7,089 nucleotides of DNA from an uncultured Mycoplasmatota bacterium (lineage in GTDB: Bacteria; Bacillota_I; Bacilli_A; RF39; UBA660), in contig USDC01000032.1 of assembly GCA_900553435.1 (NCBI GenBank), positions 1 through 7,089 on the forward strand, written 5' to 3'. Below are positions 1-6,368 of the stretch, one piece after another (positions within the stretch are counted from its first letter, which is position 1; the number at the start of each line of letters is the position of its first letter). The notes under the pieces are model-generated. The model saw only the letters and a program-made list of their open reading frames with translations, did no database searches and had not been told where the DNA came from. Position numbers and translations under genes: made by a program.

Positions 1-269
1 GAATAATTTTATATCTATTAATTTTTCTACCAATATATAAAATCATTGGAGAAAATATGATAATCAGTATAGCTCTACTATTTATAATCATTATTATTGA
101 ACAAATAATAAGCTACTTCATTACTATATCAAAAGAAATAAAAGGTGAAAAAATTATAGATACTATAGGAATTATTATAGTATATATCATTTTTACAGCA
201 CTTACCTACTTTCCTATAGAAAATTATATATTTTATGACGTTACAACAAATAGTTATGGTATTAACTAA
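1..269 (+). CDS. C-terminal fragment of a DUF6512-like integral membrane protein (5' end outside window)
   Basis: The reading frame is open from the left edge to TAA at 267-269, so this is the 3' end of a longer gene. It gives about 89 residues. Two very hydrophobic stretches, roughly IISIALLFIIIIIEQIISYF and IIDTIGIIIVYIIFTALTYF, look like the last two transmembrane helices and are separated by a short Lys/Glu loop. The tail IFYDVTTNSYGIN and the IGENMII segment resemble, from memory, the C-terminus of DUF6512 membrane proteins (LGRN-like segment, then PP...F.DP.TG.YGI at the end). The function of that family is unknown. The ATG at 57 has a possible GGAG at 48-51. However, the frame continues upstream through it and the family resemblance spans it, so it is probably internal. 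The gene converges on the LigD-like gene and their stop codons overlap. Confidence 0.62.
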   Translation, partial: IILYLLIFLPIYKIIGENMIISIALLFIIIIIEQIISYFITISKEIKGEKIIDTIGIIIVYIIFTALTYFPIENYIFYDVTTNSYGIN

Positions 270-1603
270 AGTCCCTCCCAAGGGTCTTTTCTTTTAAGTC
301 TTCTTATTGCTTCCTTTATAGTTATATCATTAGGTTTTATTTTATCAAGCTCACTCCATTTTATTGGCATTGAAACAGATGCTTTATCTCTTAACCTTAC
401 TGAATAAGGAGCTACAAAAGTAGAAGACTTTGCATTCCTATAATAATCAATAAAAATCTTATTCTTTCTTTTACTTTTCCTAATATTTGTTACATATTTA
501 TCTGGCCATTTCCTCTCCATTAATAAAGCTATATTTTTAGAAATGTTATAAAATTTCTTCCACGTGATTTTAAAATCAAAAGGAACCACAACATGATAAC
601 CTTTACCACCGCTGGTTTTTAAAAATGATTTTAACCCCAAATCATCCAATATTTCTTTTAAATTCTTTACTCCCTCTCTTAATTTATCCAAACTTAACTT
701 TTCATCTGGGTCTAAATCAAACACCATTAAATTAGGGTTATCTATACTATTTACCTTGCTCCCCCAAATATGAAACTCATAACTATTTTTTTGCACCTCA
801 CTAAGTAAGCCTTTTAAATCTTTAATATAATAATAATCATTTTTTAAAACTCTTACTTTCTCTAAATCTAAATTACCCAAATGTTTCATGAAAAATTTTT
901 CTTTTTTAACTCCTAAAGGAGCCCTGACTACACTAATTATTCTATTTTCTATTAGTGGCAACATTCTAAAACTAACTTTCTCATAATAATCTATTAAATC
1001 CTTTTTAGTTATTTTTTCCCTCTCAAATATTAACTTATTAGGACTCGTTATTTTTATATCAACCTTTTTCCCTTTTTCAATCTCAGACATAGTTTTTCCT
1101 GATTTAACACTTGTTTTAAAACTATTTATATCAAACCTTTTATCTACAAAATCATCCTTATCTTTTATTAATAACCAATTATCCTCTTTAAAATGTACTA
1201 AAGTCCATAAACCTTTAAACCTCTTACCATTTAAAACAAACTTAAAAGATTTATCATTTATCTTATCCACTAATTCATAATATCCAAAATCAAAAAGCAT
1301 AACAACACCTGCACCATACTCACCCTTAGGTATAACTCCCTCAAAACTTCTATAACTAAGAGGATGATTTTCTACTTTAACAGCCAACCTCTTATCTTTT
1401 GGATTTAAACTAGGCCCTTTAGGTACTGCAAAACTAATTAAAACTCCATCATATTCCAAACGTAAATCATAATGGTCTTTTCTAGCAATATGATGTTGTA
1501 TACAAAACCTTAACCTTTTACTCCTTTTACCTACTTTTCCTATAGGTTCACTAGTCTTACTAAAATCTCTCTTTTTATTATATACTTTTAATTTATTTTT
1601 CAT
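266..1603 (-). CDS. LigD-like two-domain DNA repair protein: 3'-phosphoesterase plus primase-polymerase, no ligase domain
   Basis: The 445-residue cytosolic protein has two domains of bacterial non-homologous end-joining ligase D. Residues about 10-150 match the 3'-phosphoesterase domain, which trims 3' ends. QHHIARKDHYDLRLE (36-50) supplies the metal/catalytic residues H38, H44 and D46, and ENHPL supplies H80; IPKGEYGAG (91-99) is also typical. A Lys-rich linker follows. Residues about 198-445 match the LigD polymerase domain, an archaeo-eukaryotic primase fold that adds (ribo)nucleotides at breaks: HIWGS (278-282), metal-binding DLDPD (296-300), SGGKGYH (331-337) and the third acidic site D386 in IDYYRN, followed by VAPYSVR. 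The central ATP-dependent ligase domain of classical LigD is absent, so the protein must rely on a separate ligase. Ku is not in the window. The ATG at 1601-1603 is supported by AGAGGT 4 bases upstream. The gene ends in TAG at 266-268, overlapping the converging stop. Confidence 0.93.
   Translation of the reverse strand: MKNKLKVYNKKRDFSKTSEPIGKVGKRSKRLRFCIQHHIARKDHYDLRLEYDGVLISFAVPKGPSLNPKDKRLAVKVENHPLSYRSFEGVIPKGEYGAGVVMLFDFGYYELVDKINDKSFKFVLNGKRFKGLWTLVHFKEDNWLLIKDKDDFVDKRFDINSFKTSVKSGKTMSEIEKGKKVDIKITSPNKLIFEREKITKKDLIDYYEKVSFRMLPLIENRIISVVRAPLGVKKEKFFMKHLGNLDLEKVRVLKNDYYYIKDLKGLLSEVQKNSYEFHIWGSKVNSIDNPNLMVFDLDPDEKLSLDKLREGVKNLKEILDDLGLKSFLKTSGGKGYHVVVPFDFKITWKKFYNISKNIALLMERKWPDKYVTNIRKSKRKNKIFIDYYRNAKSSTFVAPYSVRLRDKASVSMPIKWSELDKIKPNDITIKEAIRRLKRKDPWEGL
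273..295 (+). terminator. possible weak intrinsic terminator inside the LigD-like 3' coding end
   Basis: Just after the plus-strand stop at 269, CCCT (273-276) can pair with AGGG (281-284) around a 4-base loop, followed by TCTTTTCTTTT (285-295). The stem is only 4 bp, though GC-rich for this genome, and the T-tract is broken by C. The element lies within the last codons of the converging LigD-like gene. It is the only candidate for ending transcription of the upstream membrane-protein gene, and it is weak. Confidence 0.27.
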
Positions 1604-1690
1604 ATTTACCTCTAATTTTAGTATTTCAAATCATTTTTCTTTTATACAACTTTTAACCTATACAATATATTTACAAATACAAAAGTAATT

Positions 1691-1719
1691 ATTATACATT
1701 ATAAATAATAATTTGATAT
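1691..1719 (-). promoter_or_regulatory. possible promoter for the LigD-like gene
   Basis: On the minus strand a TATAAT lies at 1691-1696, with a poor -35 match (ATATCA, 1714-1719) 17 bases upstream. A second TATAAT lies at 1698-1703. Either would give a leader of roughly 80 bases before the ATG at 1603. The first -10 overlaps the -35 box of the divergent hydrolase promoter, so the two promoters could compete. AT-rich DNA yields such boxes by chance, hence low confidence. Confidence 0.28.
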
Positions 1720-1722
1720 AAT
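1693..1722 (+). promoter_or_regulatory. extended -10 sigma-A-type promoter for the M23 hydrolase gene
   Basis: TGATATAAT (1714-1722) is a perfect -10 hexamer with the TGn extension. A 4-of-6 -35 box, TATACA (1693-1698), lies 18 bases upstream. Transcription would start near 1729-1731, leaving a leader of about 25 bases that carries the ribosome binding site AGAGGTG (1743-1749), 5 bases before the ATG at 1755. This is a compact, vegetative-looking promoter. Confidence 0.62.
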
Positions 1723-1754
1723 AAAGAATAGGAAAAATAATAAGAGGTGTTTTA

Positions 1755-2984
1755 ATGAAAAAACTATTAATCATTTTTATATTATTTAGCTTTATAGGGT
1801 TACTTTTAACACCTAACTTAAATCTTGAAGCTAAAACTTTAGGAGAAATAAAAAAAGAAGCAGAAAATTTAGAAAAAAAACTAGAACAAAACAAAACAAA
1901 GACTGCTCAAACTAAAGAAGAAAAAGCAAATACAGAAGCAAAAGTAAATAAAATAAAATCTAATATTGAACAAGCAAATAGAGATATTGACTCACTTTCA
2001 TCAGATATTGAAGAAAATGACAAAGCAATTAAAGAAAAAGAAAAAGAAATCGCTGAGTTAATGAGCTTCGTACAAATCACAAATGGAGAGTCATCATACC
2101 TAGAATTTATATTTGGTTCAAAAACATTTGAAGACCTTATATATAGAATGGCTATTGCTGAACAATTAAGTAAACATAATGATGAACTAGTAGATGAATA
2201 TAACGCAGCTATAGAAGAAAACAAAGTTAAAACAAAAGAATTAAAAAATAAACAAACAGAACTAGGAGAACAGCAACAACAGTTAGAACTTGAAGTAGCT
2301 AAACTAGGTGAAGAAATTGAAAAACTAGATGAAGGTAGACTTGACTTATCAACAGAATTAAAATCACAACAAGATGTTATCGCTTTATATAAATCATTTG
2401 GTTGTAGTGATGAAGATGACATCAGTGGAAGTTGTGGAATGAACAGATTGGAACAAGCTTCAGGTGGAAGCGGAGGAATTGCTTCTTCATCATCATTTTT
2501 AAGACCAATAACTAGCGGATATGTTACAAGTAACTATGGTTGGAGATTTCACCCTACACTAGGTTATAGTAGATTACATAACGGAATAGACGTATCAACT
2601 TCTGGTTCAGCCGTTCCTGTTTACCCAACAGCCTCAGGTATGGTAGTAAACATCGTAAGAAAAAGTAGTTGTGGTGGTAATATGGTATACATACATCATA
2701 GAATAAATGGTAAAAACTACACATCAGTTTATATGCATTTAAGAAATATATATGTAAACCCTGGTCAAAGTGTTACAGCTAACACTCAAATTGCTACTAT
2801 GGGTGGAGACCCAAGCATAGAATATTGGGATGGATGTTCTACTGGACAACACTTACATTTCACATTAGCAAACGGACTTTATTTCAAAGAATACTCATCA
2901 TATGATACTTTTCAAAGTAAAACATTTGACCCAAGAAACAAAGTTAACTTCCCAGCTGTAAATGGATGGTTCTCAGGTAGATAA
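1755..2984 (+). CDS. Secreted peptidoglycan hydrolase: signal peptide, PcsB/CwlO-type coiled coil, M23 (LytM) endopeptidase
   Basis: The 409-residue protein starts with a signal peptide (MKK, hydrophobic core to about residue 19, likely cleavage after LEA at 26). Residues about 28-210 are a Lys/Glu-rich coiled coil. Its middle (FVQITNGESSYLEFIFGSKT and the following DLIYRMAIAEQLSKHNDELV) resembles the PcsB/CwlO regulatory coiled coil. A Ser/Gly-rich linker (236-247) leads to an M23 zinc metallopeptidase domain (about 250-370). Its visible motifs are the zinc ligands H275 and D279 in HNGID, YMHL (326-329) and HLHF (366-369, with H368 the likely third ligand), so it appears catalytically complete. 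The M23 family cuts peptide crossbridges of the cell wall. Proteins with this layout act outside the membrane in growth and daughter-cell separation and are typically gated by FtsEX; that partnership is inferred from the family and is not visible here. Cys217 and Cys227 flank an acidic segment, and Cys306 and Cys361 lie in the peptidase domain. The gene appears monocistronic. Confidence 0.93.
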   Translation: MKKLLIIFILFSFIGLLLTPNLNLEAKTLGEIKKEAENLEKKLEQNKTKTAQTKEEKANTEAKVNKIKSNIEQANRDIDSLSSDIEENDKAIKEKEKEIAELMSFVQITNGESSYLEFIFGSKTFEDLIYRMAIAEQLSKHNDELVDEYNAAIEENKVKTKELKNKQTELGEQQQQLELEVAKLGEEIEKLDEGRLDLSTELKSQQDVIALYKSFGCSDEDDISGSCGMNRLEQASGGSGGIASSSSFLRPITSGYVTSNYGWRFHPTLGYSRLHNGIDVSTSGSAVPVYPTASGMVVNIVRKSSCGGNMVYIHHRINGKNYTSVYMHLRNIYVNPGQSVTANTQIATMGGDPSIEYWDGCSTGQHLHFTLANGLYFKEYSSYDTFQSKTFDPRNKVNFPAVNGWFSGR

Positions 2985-2985
2985 A

Positions 2986-3017
2986 AAGTGGATTTACTCA
3001 TCCACTTCTTTTTTTTC
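2986..3017 (+). terminator. strong bidirectional intrinsic terminator between convergent genes
   Basis: AAGTGGAT (2986-2993) and ATCCACTT (3000-3007) form a perfect 8-bp stem around a 6-base loop. On the plus strand it is followed by CTTTTTTTTC (3008-3017), a good U-tract one base after the hydrolase stop. On the minus strand the same stem is followed by TTTAT, so it can also end the four-gene operon. The loop contains the TAA stop of the VanZ-RDD gene, and the right arm and T-run encode its last residues. Confidence 0.88.
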
Positions 3018-4133
3018 TTCATAATTAACTGTACTTATATTTACAACACCACTTAACTTTTCATGAAACATTTTCTTTTTTGAAAATATAAAAATAAAAA
3101 CATTTATTAAATAAAATACAACCAAAGCTATATTTAAAATACTAAAAAATATAGATAAAACAACCGAGGTAGTTTTAACATTTTCTAACAAAAGCATACT
3201 ATATTTAAAACTAGGTAAAACAACAACAAAAAGTAAAAAAGCCCTTAAATTATAATCATAATATTTAATATTTTCTTTATAAAGTCTTATATTAACTAAC
3301 TTTTTGCCCAAGGTTTTTCCTTTTGTAAATATTGATAACACACCAAAATAAAACATACAATAAAAGAAATAAAACAAATAACACTCTAAATCCTCAAAAG
3401 CTAATACAGAAATAATATTAGGAAACTTAAAAAATATAGTAAACAATGACCCAACAAAAATAATAAATAAGAAATCTATTAAAAAAGCGATAAAACGTCT
3501 TAACTTACTTACATTTACTCCTTTTTTATAAGCATCCTCATCTATTTCCTCTCGCGTTGGTAAAAAGAAACTAAAAAGTGGAGTAATAGCGTACCCAAGC
3601 ATTCCGCCAAGTGTATTTATAATCAAGTCATCTACATCAAAAAGCCTATATGCATATGGATATATTCCATAAAGACCTGTAAGTTGTGTAACTTCAAAAA
3701 ACAAACTTACTAAAAAGACTATTAAACTTGTAGTAAAAAAACCTCTTTTAAAATAATATCTTAAATAAACACCTAGTGGCAAAAGCAAAATCAAATTATA
3801 TAAAACTTGATATAAATGAGGTTCACCAAACACACTTAAATATGTACTTACATCAGTTATTACAAGTGGACTATTACTTATAATATCATTTATAAATCTA
3901 AATGGTTTAAGCTCTACACCAACACTACTAGTAACTTCACTTATCTCTGGTAGTGGCAAAATAACCAAAAAATATGCACATAACAAATATAAAATAAACG
4001 AATAAATAATGACTGTTCTAATTTTATTAATTGAACCATATTTCCCATATTGAACAAGAATATAAGGAAAAGTAATTAAAAAAGCAATAAAAGGAAACAA
4101 ACAAAACGCTGTTATAATAGGAACACTATACAT
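2994..4133 (-). CDS. VanZ-RDD fusion integral membrane protein
   Basis: The 379-residue polytopic membrane protein has two modules. Residues about 40-190 match the VanZ-like family: helix NLILLLPLGVYL (113-124), FFEVTQL (145-151) and DVDDLIINTLGGMLGY (166-181), the conserved acidic/Asn-Gly signature. Residues about 208-370 match the RDD domain: an opening Arg pair and Asp in RRFIAFLIDF (212-221), TKGKTLGKKLVNIRLY (270-285) and the closing MFHEKLSG (355-362). VanZ gives low-level teicoplanin resistance in enterococci, but most VanZ-like proteins have no known substrate, and RDD proteins are also poorly defined, so no function is claimed beyond the membrane. Start choice: the ATG at 4131-4133 has a perfect GGAGGT (4138-4143) 4 bases upstream. 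An upstream in-frame ATG at 4161-4163 has no ribosome binding site and would overlap the UDG gene. This is the last gene of the operon, 19 bases after the UDG stop. Its C-terminus is highly charged (EEKKEVDE). Confidence 0.88.
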   Translation of the reverse strand: MYSVPIITAFCLFPFIAFLITFPYILVQYGKYGSINKIRTVIIYSFILYLLCAYFLVILPLPEISEVTSSVGVELKPFRFINDIISNSPLVITDVSTYLSVFGEPHLYQVLYNLILLLPLGVYLRYYFKRGFFTTSLIVFLVSLFFEVTQLTGLYGIYPYAYRLFDVDDLIINTLGGMLGYAITPLFSFFLPTREEIDEDAYKKGVNVSKLRRFIAFLIDFLFIIFVGSLFTIFFKFPNIISVLAFEDLECYLFYFFYCMFYFGVLSIFTKGKTLGKKLVNIRLYKENIKYYDYNLRAFLLFVVVLPSFKYSMLLLENVKTTSVVLSIFFSILNIALVVFYLINVFIFIFSKKKMFHEKLSGVVNISTVNYEEKKEVDE

Positions 4134-4137
4134 CTTT

Positions 4138-4143
4138 ACCTCC
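4138..4143 (-). promoter_or_regulatory. ribosome binding site that decides the VanZ-RDD start
   Basis: GGAGGT on the minus strand is fully complementary to the anti-Shine-Dalgarno core and sits 4 bases before the ATG at 4133. It lies inside the coding region if the longer start at 4163 is used, which argues for the shorter protein. Confidence 0.85.
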
Positions 4144-4152
4144 AGGCTTAAA

Positions 4153-4836
4153 TTATAACACATTTAATTTATTTTTTATTATATATTTTATATCTTCTAT
4201 AGCTTTATTAATATTACTTCTTCCATTTCCTACTGGATAATAAACAGAATAAAACTTATATGTACTACCATTAATATTTTTATAAAAACATTTCTTTCTA
4301 ACTAATGAAACAGATATCTTTTCACCTAATACAATAGAACTAACTTGATTTCCAAACAAAATAATAACTTTAGGTTTAATTAAATCTATCTCTTCTTCTA
4401 ATAGCTTTAAATACTTTTTATATACTAAATCTGGTAAACTTCTAGCATCTATTTGAGTACATTTCGCTAAATTAGTTATAAAATATTTGTGTTTATTAAC
4501 ATTTTCATAAACTAAAGAAGCAAACTCCTCTGTCCACTCTTTCCCCTTTATATTTTTAATACTTAAATAAATATCTTTATCCATTAAATTTAAAGAATAA
4601 AACAAATCCCAAATACTTTTAGTTCCTAGCCAAGGTGCCTTTAGCCCTTTCCAAGATTTTGAAGAGGCAATATTTCTCCCTGTTGGATTCATAAAAACAA
4701 AACAAATATCAGGGTTACTAGTGCACCCTCCATTATAAATAGAGTCTAGCTTTTTATCTCCATATATTTTTTGTAATCTATCATATTCTTTTTTTAATTT
4801 ATTTAATCTTTCACTATTATTTATTACTGTATTCAT
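4153..4836 (-). CDS. Uracil-DNA glycosylase superfamily protein
   Basis: The 227-residue soluble protein has the order of motifs of the UDG fold, which excises damaged bases such as uracil from DNA. They are FVFMNPTGRN (46-55) in the motif-1 position, APWLGTKSIWDLF (67-79), FITNLAKC followed by an Arg/Pro segment (119-135), the core strand IILFGNQVSSIVLG (158-171), and SVYYPVGNGRSNI (197-209) in the motif-2 position. Motif 1 has Asn-Pro rather than the GEAPG of family 4, recalling the GINPG of Mug/TDG-type enzymes. Motif 2 has YPVGNG instead of HPS. No Fe-S Cys set is obvious. The superfamily call is firm; the substrate and even the activity are not. The gene begins 8 bases after the chaperonin stop. 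The ribosome binding site AGGTG uses the AG of that TAG stop, so translation is probably coupled. Fourth-family-type housekeeping UDG is the main alternative. Confidence 0.82.
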   Translation of the reverse strand: MNTVINNSERLNKLKKEYDRLQKIYGDKKLDSIYNGGCTSNPDICFVFMNPTGRNIASSKSWKGLKAPWLGTKSIWDLFYSLNLMDKDIYLSIKNIKGKEWTEEFASLVYENVNKHKYFITNLAKCTQIDARSLPDLVYKKYLKLLEEEIDLIKPKVIILFGNQVSSIVLGEKISVSLVRKKCFYKNINGSTYKFYSVYYPVGNGRSNINKAIEDIKYIIKNKLNVL

Positions 4837-4840
4837 ACTA

Positions 4841-4847
4841 ACACCTA
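4841..4847 (-). promoter_or_regulatory. ribosome binding site overlapping the chaperonin stop codon
   Basis: On the minus strand the junction reads TAGGTGTTAGTATG. The chaperonin stop TAG (4845-4847) shares its AG with the AGGTG Shine-Dalgarno for the UDG-like gene, whose ATG is at 4834-4836. Ribosomes ending on one gene would sit on the initiation site of the next. Confidence 0.6.
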
Positions 4848-6368
4848 GTTAATTATATCATCCATATCATTTATTACAACACATTTTGTTGTAAGTAACA
4901 TACTAGCAATTGATACTGCGTTTTTAAAAGAAGTTATAACTACTAAGGTAGGGTCAATAATACTACTATCCTCTATATTTTCATACTTTTCTTCTTTTAT
5001 ATTATAAATATTTTTATAATTACTTTTCTTTATATTACTAAGTATTTCATTTCCATTTACCCCAGCATTATCCATAATTTGTAAAAAAGGTACTTCTAAA
5101 GACTCCATTAAAATCTTAAAACCAGTATTCTTTTCTTCTAACTTATCTTTTATAGATAAAAAACTTAAACCCTCGCCTACTATAACGCCATCTTTTGCCA
5201 TAATAACCGAATTTACACTATCTTCTATTCTCATCTTTTTTTCTCTTCTTTCAAGTTTAGTTTGTGCGCCTGCGTAAATAATACCTATTCCATTTTTTAA
5301 CTTAGAAATTCTTTCTTTAATATCACTGACTAAGTACTCCTCTTTAATTTCTATCTCTTTTTCTAATTCCTTAATTCTATTATTTATTAAATTATTATCT
5401 TTATTATCATTTATTAAAATAGTTTTTTCTTTATCTATTCTTACTTCATTAATTCTGGGTATCTTCTTTATTTTACCTACATCACAAATAATTTCTGAAT
5501 TAGTAAAAATAGAAATATCTTTTAAAACTTCATACTTATTACTTCCATAACCTGGAACTTCTAAAATCATTCCTTTTAATGCATTTGTTAAATTTAAATG
5601 AAAAAAATCATTTACAAATATTTCTGAAAACTCATTTGCTATAATTAATATTTCTCTTTTCTCTAAAATAATGTTATTAATTATTTCACTTATTTCTTCT
5701 AATGTTGATAACTTATTATCTATTAACAATATAAATGGATCTTTTAACACAATTTCGTTTTTATCCTTAAAAAATAAATCAAAAATATTTGTATTATTAA
5801 AACTATATCCACTTATTATTTCACTATAAGTTTTTTCACTCTTAGACTCACTTACTTTTATACCACTAAAGCCACCAAGATTTAAAAATACATCACTTAC
5901 AATTTTACCGATTTCTTTGCTATTAGAAGAAACAGAAGAAACAAAATAATAATCTTTATCCTTTGGTTTTCTATTAAGTGTCTTTAATAATTTTATAACT
6001 TCTTCACACGCTTCATTCAATTCATTTTTTAAAACAATTGCATTTTTACCGTTTCTTATTTCTTTAATTCCCTTATTAAAAATACTTTCTAATAATACTA
6101 AAGTTGTGGTTGTACCATCTCCAACTAACTCATTTGTCTTAATCGCTGACTCCTTAGCAACACTTAAAATTGCATTAACACACTTATCTTCACTTTCTAT
6201 AGCCTCTGCGATAGTAACACCATCATTAGTTATAAAAGGGGAAATTGCATTATCTATTAATGCATTGTTTCCTGTTGGACCTAATGTAACTTTCACACTA
6301 CCACATAACAAATTAACAGCCTCAGTCATTTTTAATATTAATTCTTCTCCAGTTATTACTTTTTTCAT
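4845..6368 (-). CDS. Divergent GroEL-like (group I, HSP60) chaperonin
   Basis: The 507-residue protein is collinear with GroEL over the whole core. Near the N-terminus are TLGPTGNNALID (28-39), NDGVTIA (48-54) and VGDGTTTT (82-89). The apical part contains DPFILLIDNKLSTLEE (210-225) and VPGYGSNK. Then come the returning intermediate/equatorial segment NGIGIIYAGAQTKLE (359-373), RIEDSV (380-385), NAGVNG and IIDPTLVV (470-477). The ATPase aspartates corresponding to E. coli D52, D87 and D398 are present as D49, D84 and D383, so ATP hydrolysis is plausible. Changes: GEG (398-400) for the nucleotide-binding GGG, Ile-Lys (457-458) where GroEL has Ala-Ala at the adenine pocket, Thr and Asn in GPTGNN for Lys and Arg, and no GGM tail. 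No GroES gene is adjacent. The start ATG overlaps the upstream gene's stop as ATGA, with GGTGA just upstream. It could be the main chaperonin of a reduced genome or a specialised paralogue; the operon favours the latter. Confidence 0.88.
   Translation of the reverse strand: MKKVITGEELILKMTEAVNLLCGSVKVTLGPTGNNALIDNAISPFITNDGVTIAEAIESEDKCVNAILSVAKESAIKTNELVGDGTTTTLVLLESIFNKGIKEIRNGKNAIVLKNELNEACEEVIKLLKTLNRKPKDKDYYFVSSVSSNSKEIGKIVSDVFLNLGGFSGIKVSESKSEKTYSEIISGYSFNNTNIFDLFFKDKNEIVLKDPFILLIDNKLSTLEEISEIINNIILEKREILIIANEFSEIFVNDFFHLNLTNALKGMILEVPGYGSNKYEVLKDISIFTNSEIICDVGKIKKIPRINEVRIDKEKTILINDNKDNNLINNRIKELEKEIEIKEEYLVSDIKERISKLKNGIGIIYAGAQTKLERREKKMRIEDSVNSVIMAKDGVIVGEGLSFLSIKDKLEEKNTGFKILMESLEVPFLQIMDNAGVNGNEILSNIKKSNYKNIYNIKEEKYENIEDSSIIDPTLVVITSFKNAVSIASMLLTTKCVVINDMDDIIN

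Noticed and set aside
57..269. Independent 70-residue small membrane protein starting at ATG 57
   Set aside because: Despite a GGAG at 48-51, the frame is open to the window edge and the DUF6512-like resemblance extends upstream of this ATG, so a cut-off longer gene is more likely. It is not fully excluded.
1658..1894. Minus-strand open frame of 78 codons across the intergenic region and hydrolase signal peptide
   Set aside because: It is antisense to a well-supported gene, overlaps its promoter, and its sequence resembles a reversed signal peptide and Lys-rich coding region, with no family resemblance.
1907..2422. Long minus-strand open frame rich in Ser and Phe opposite the coiled coil
   Set aside because: Its Ser/Leu/Phe composition is the expected complement of Lys/Glu/Asp-rich coiled-coil codons; it shows no domain.
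4134..4163. Longer VanZ-RDD start at 4163 (10 extra residues)
   Set aside because: There is no ribosome binding site before it, it overlaps the UDG gene, and the perfect GGAGGT lies downstream at 4138-4143, directly before the ATG at 4133.
6365..6368. Reading TGA as tryptophan (Mycoplasma code)
   Set aside because: The TGA at 6365-6367 forms a normal ATGA overlap with the chaperonin start, and the tryptophan codons I checked in the window are TGG.
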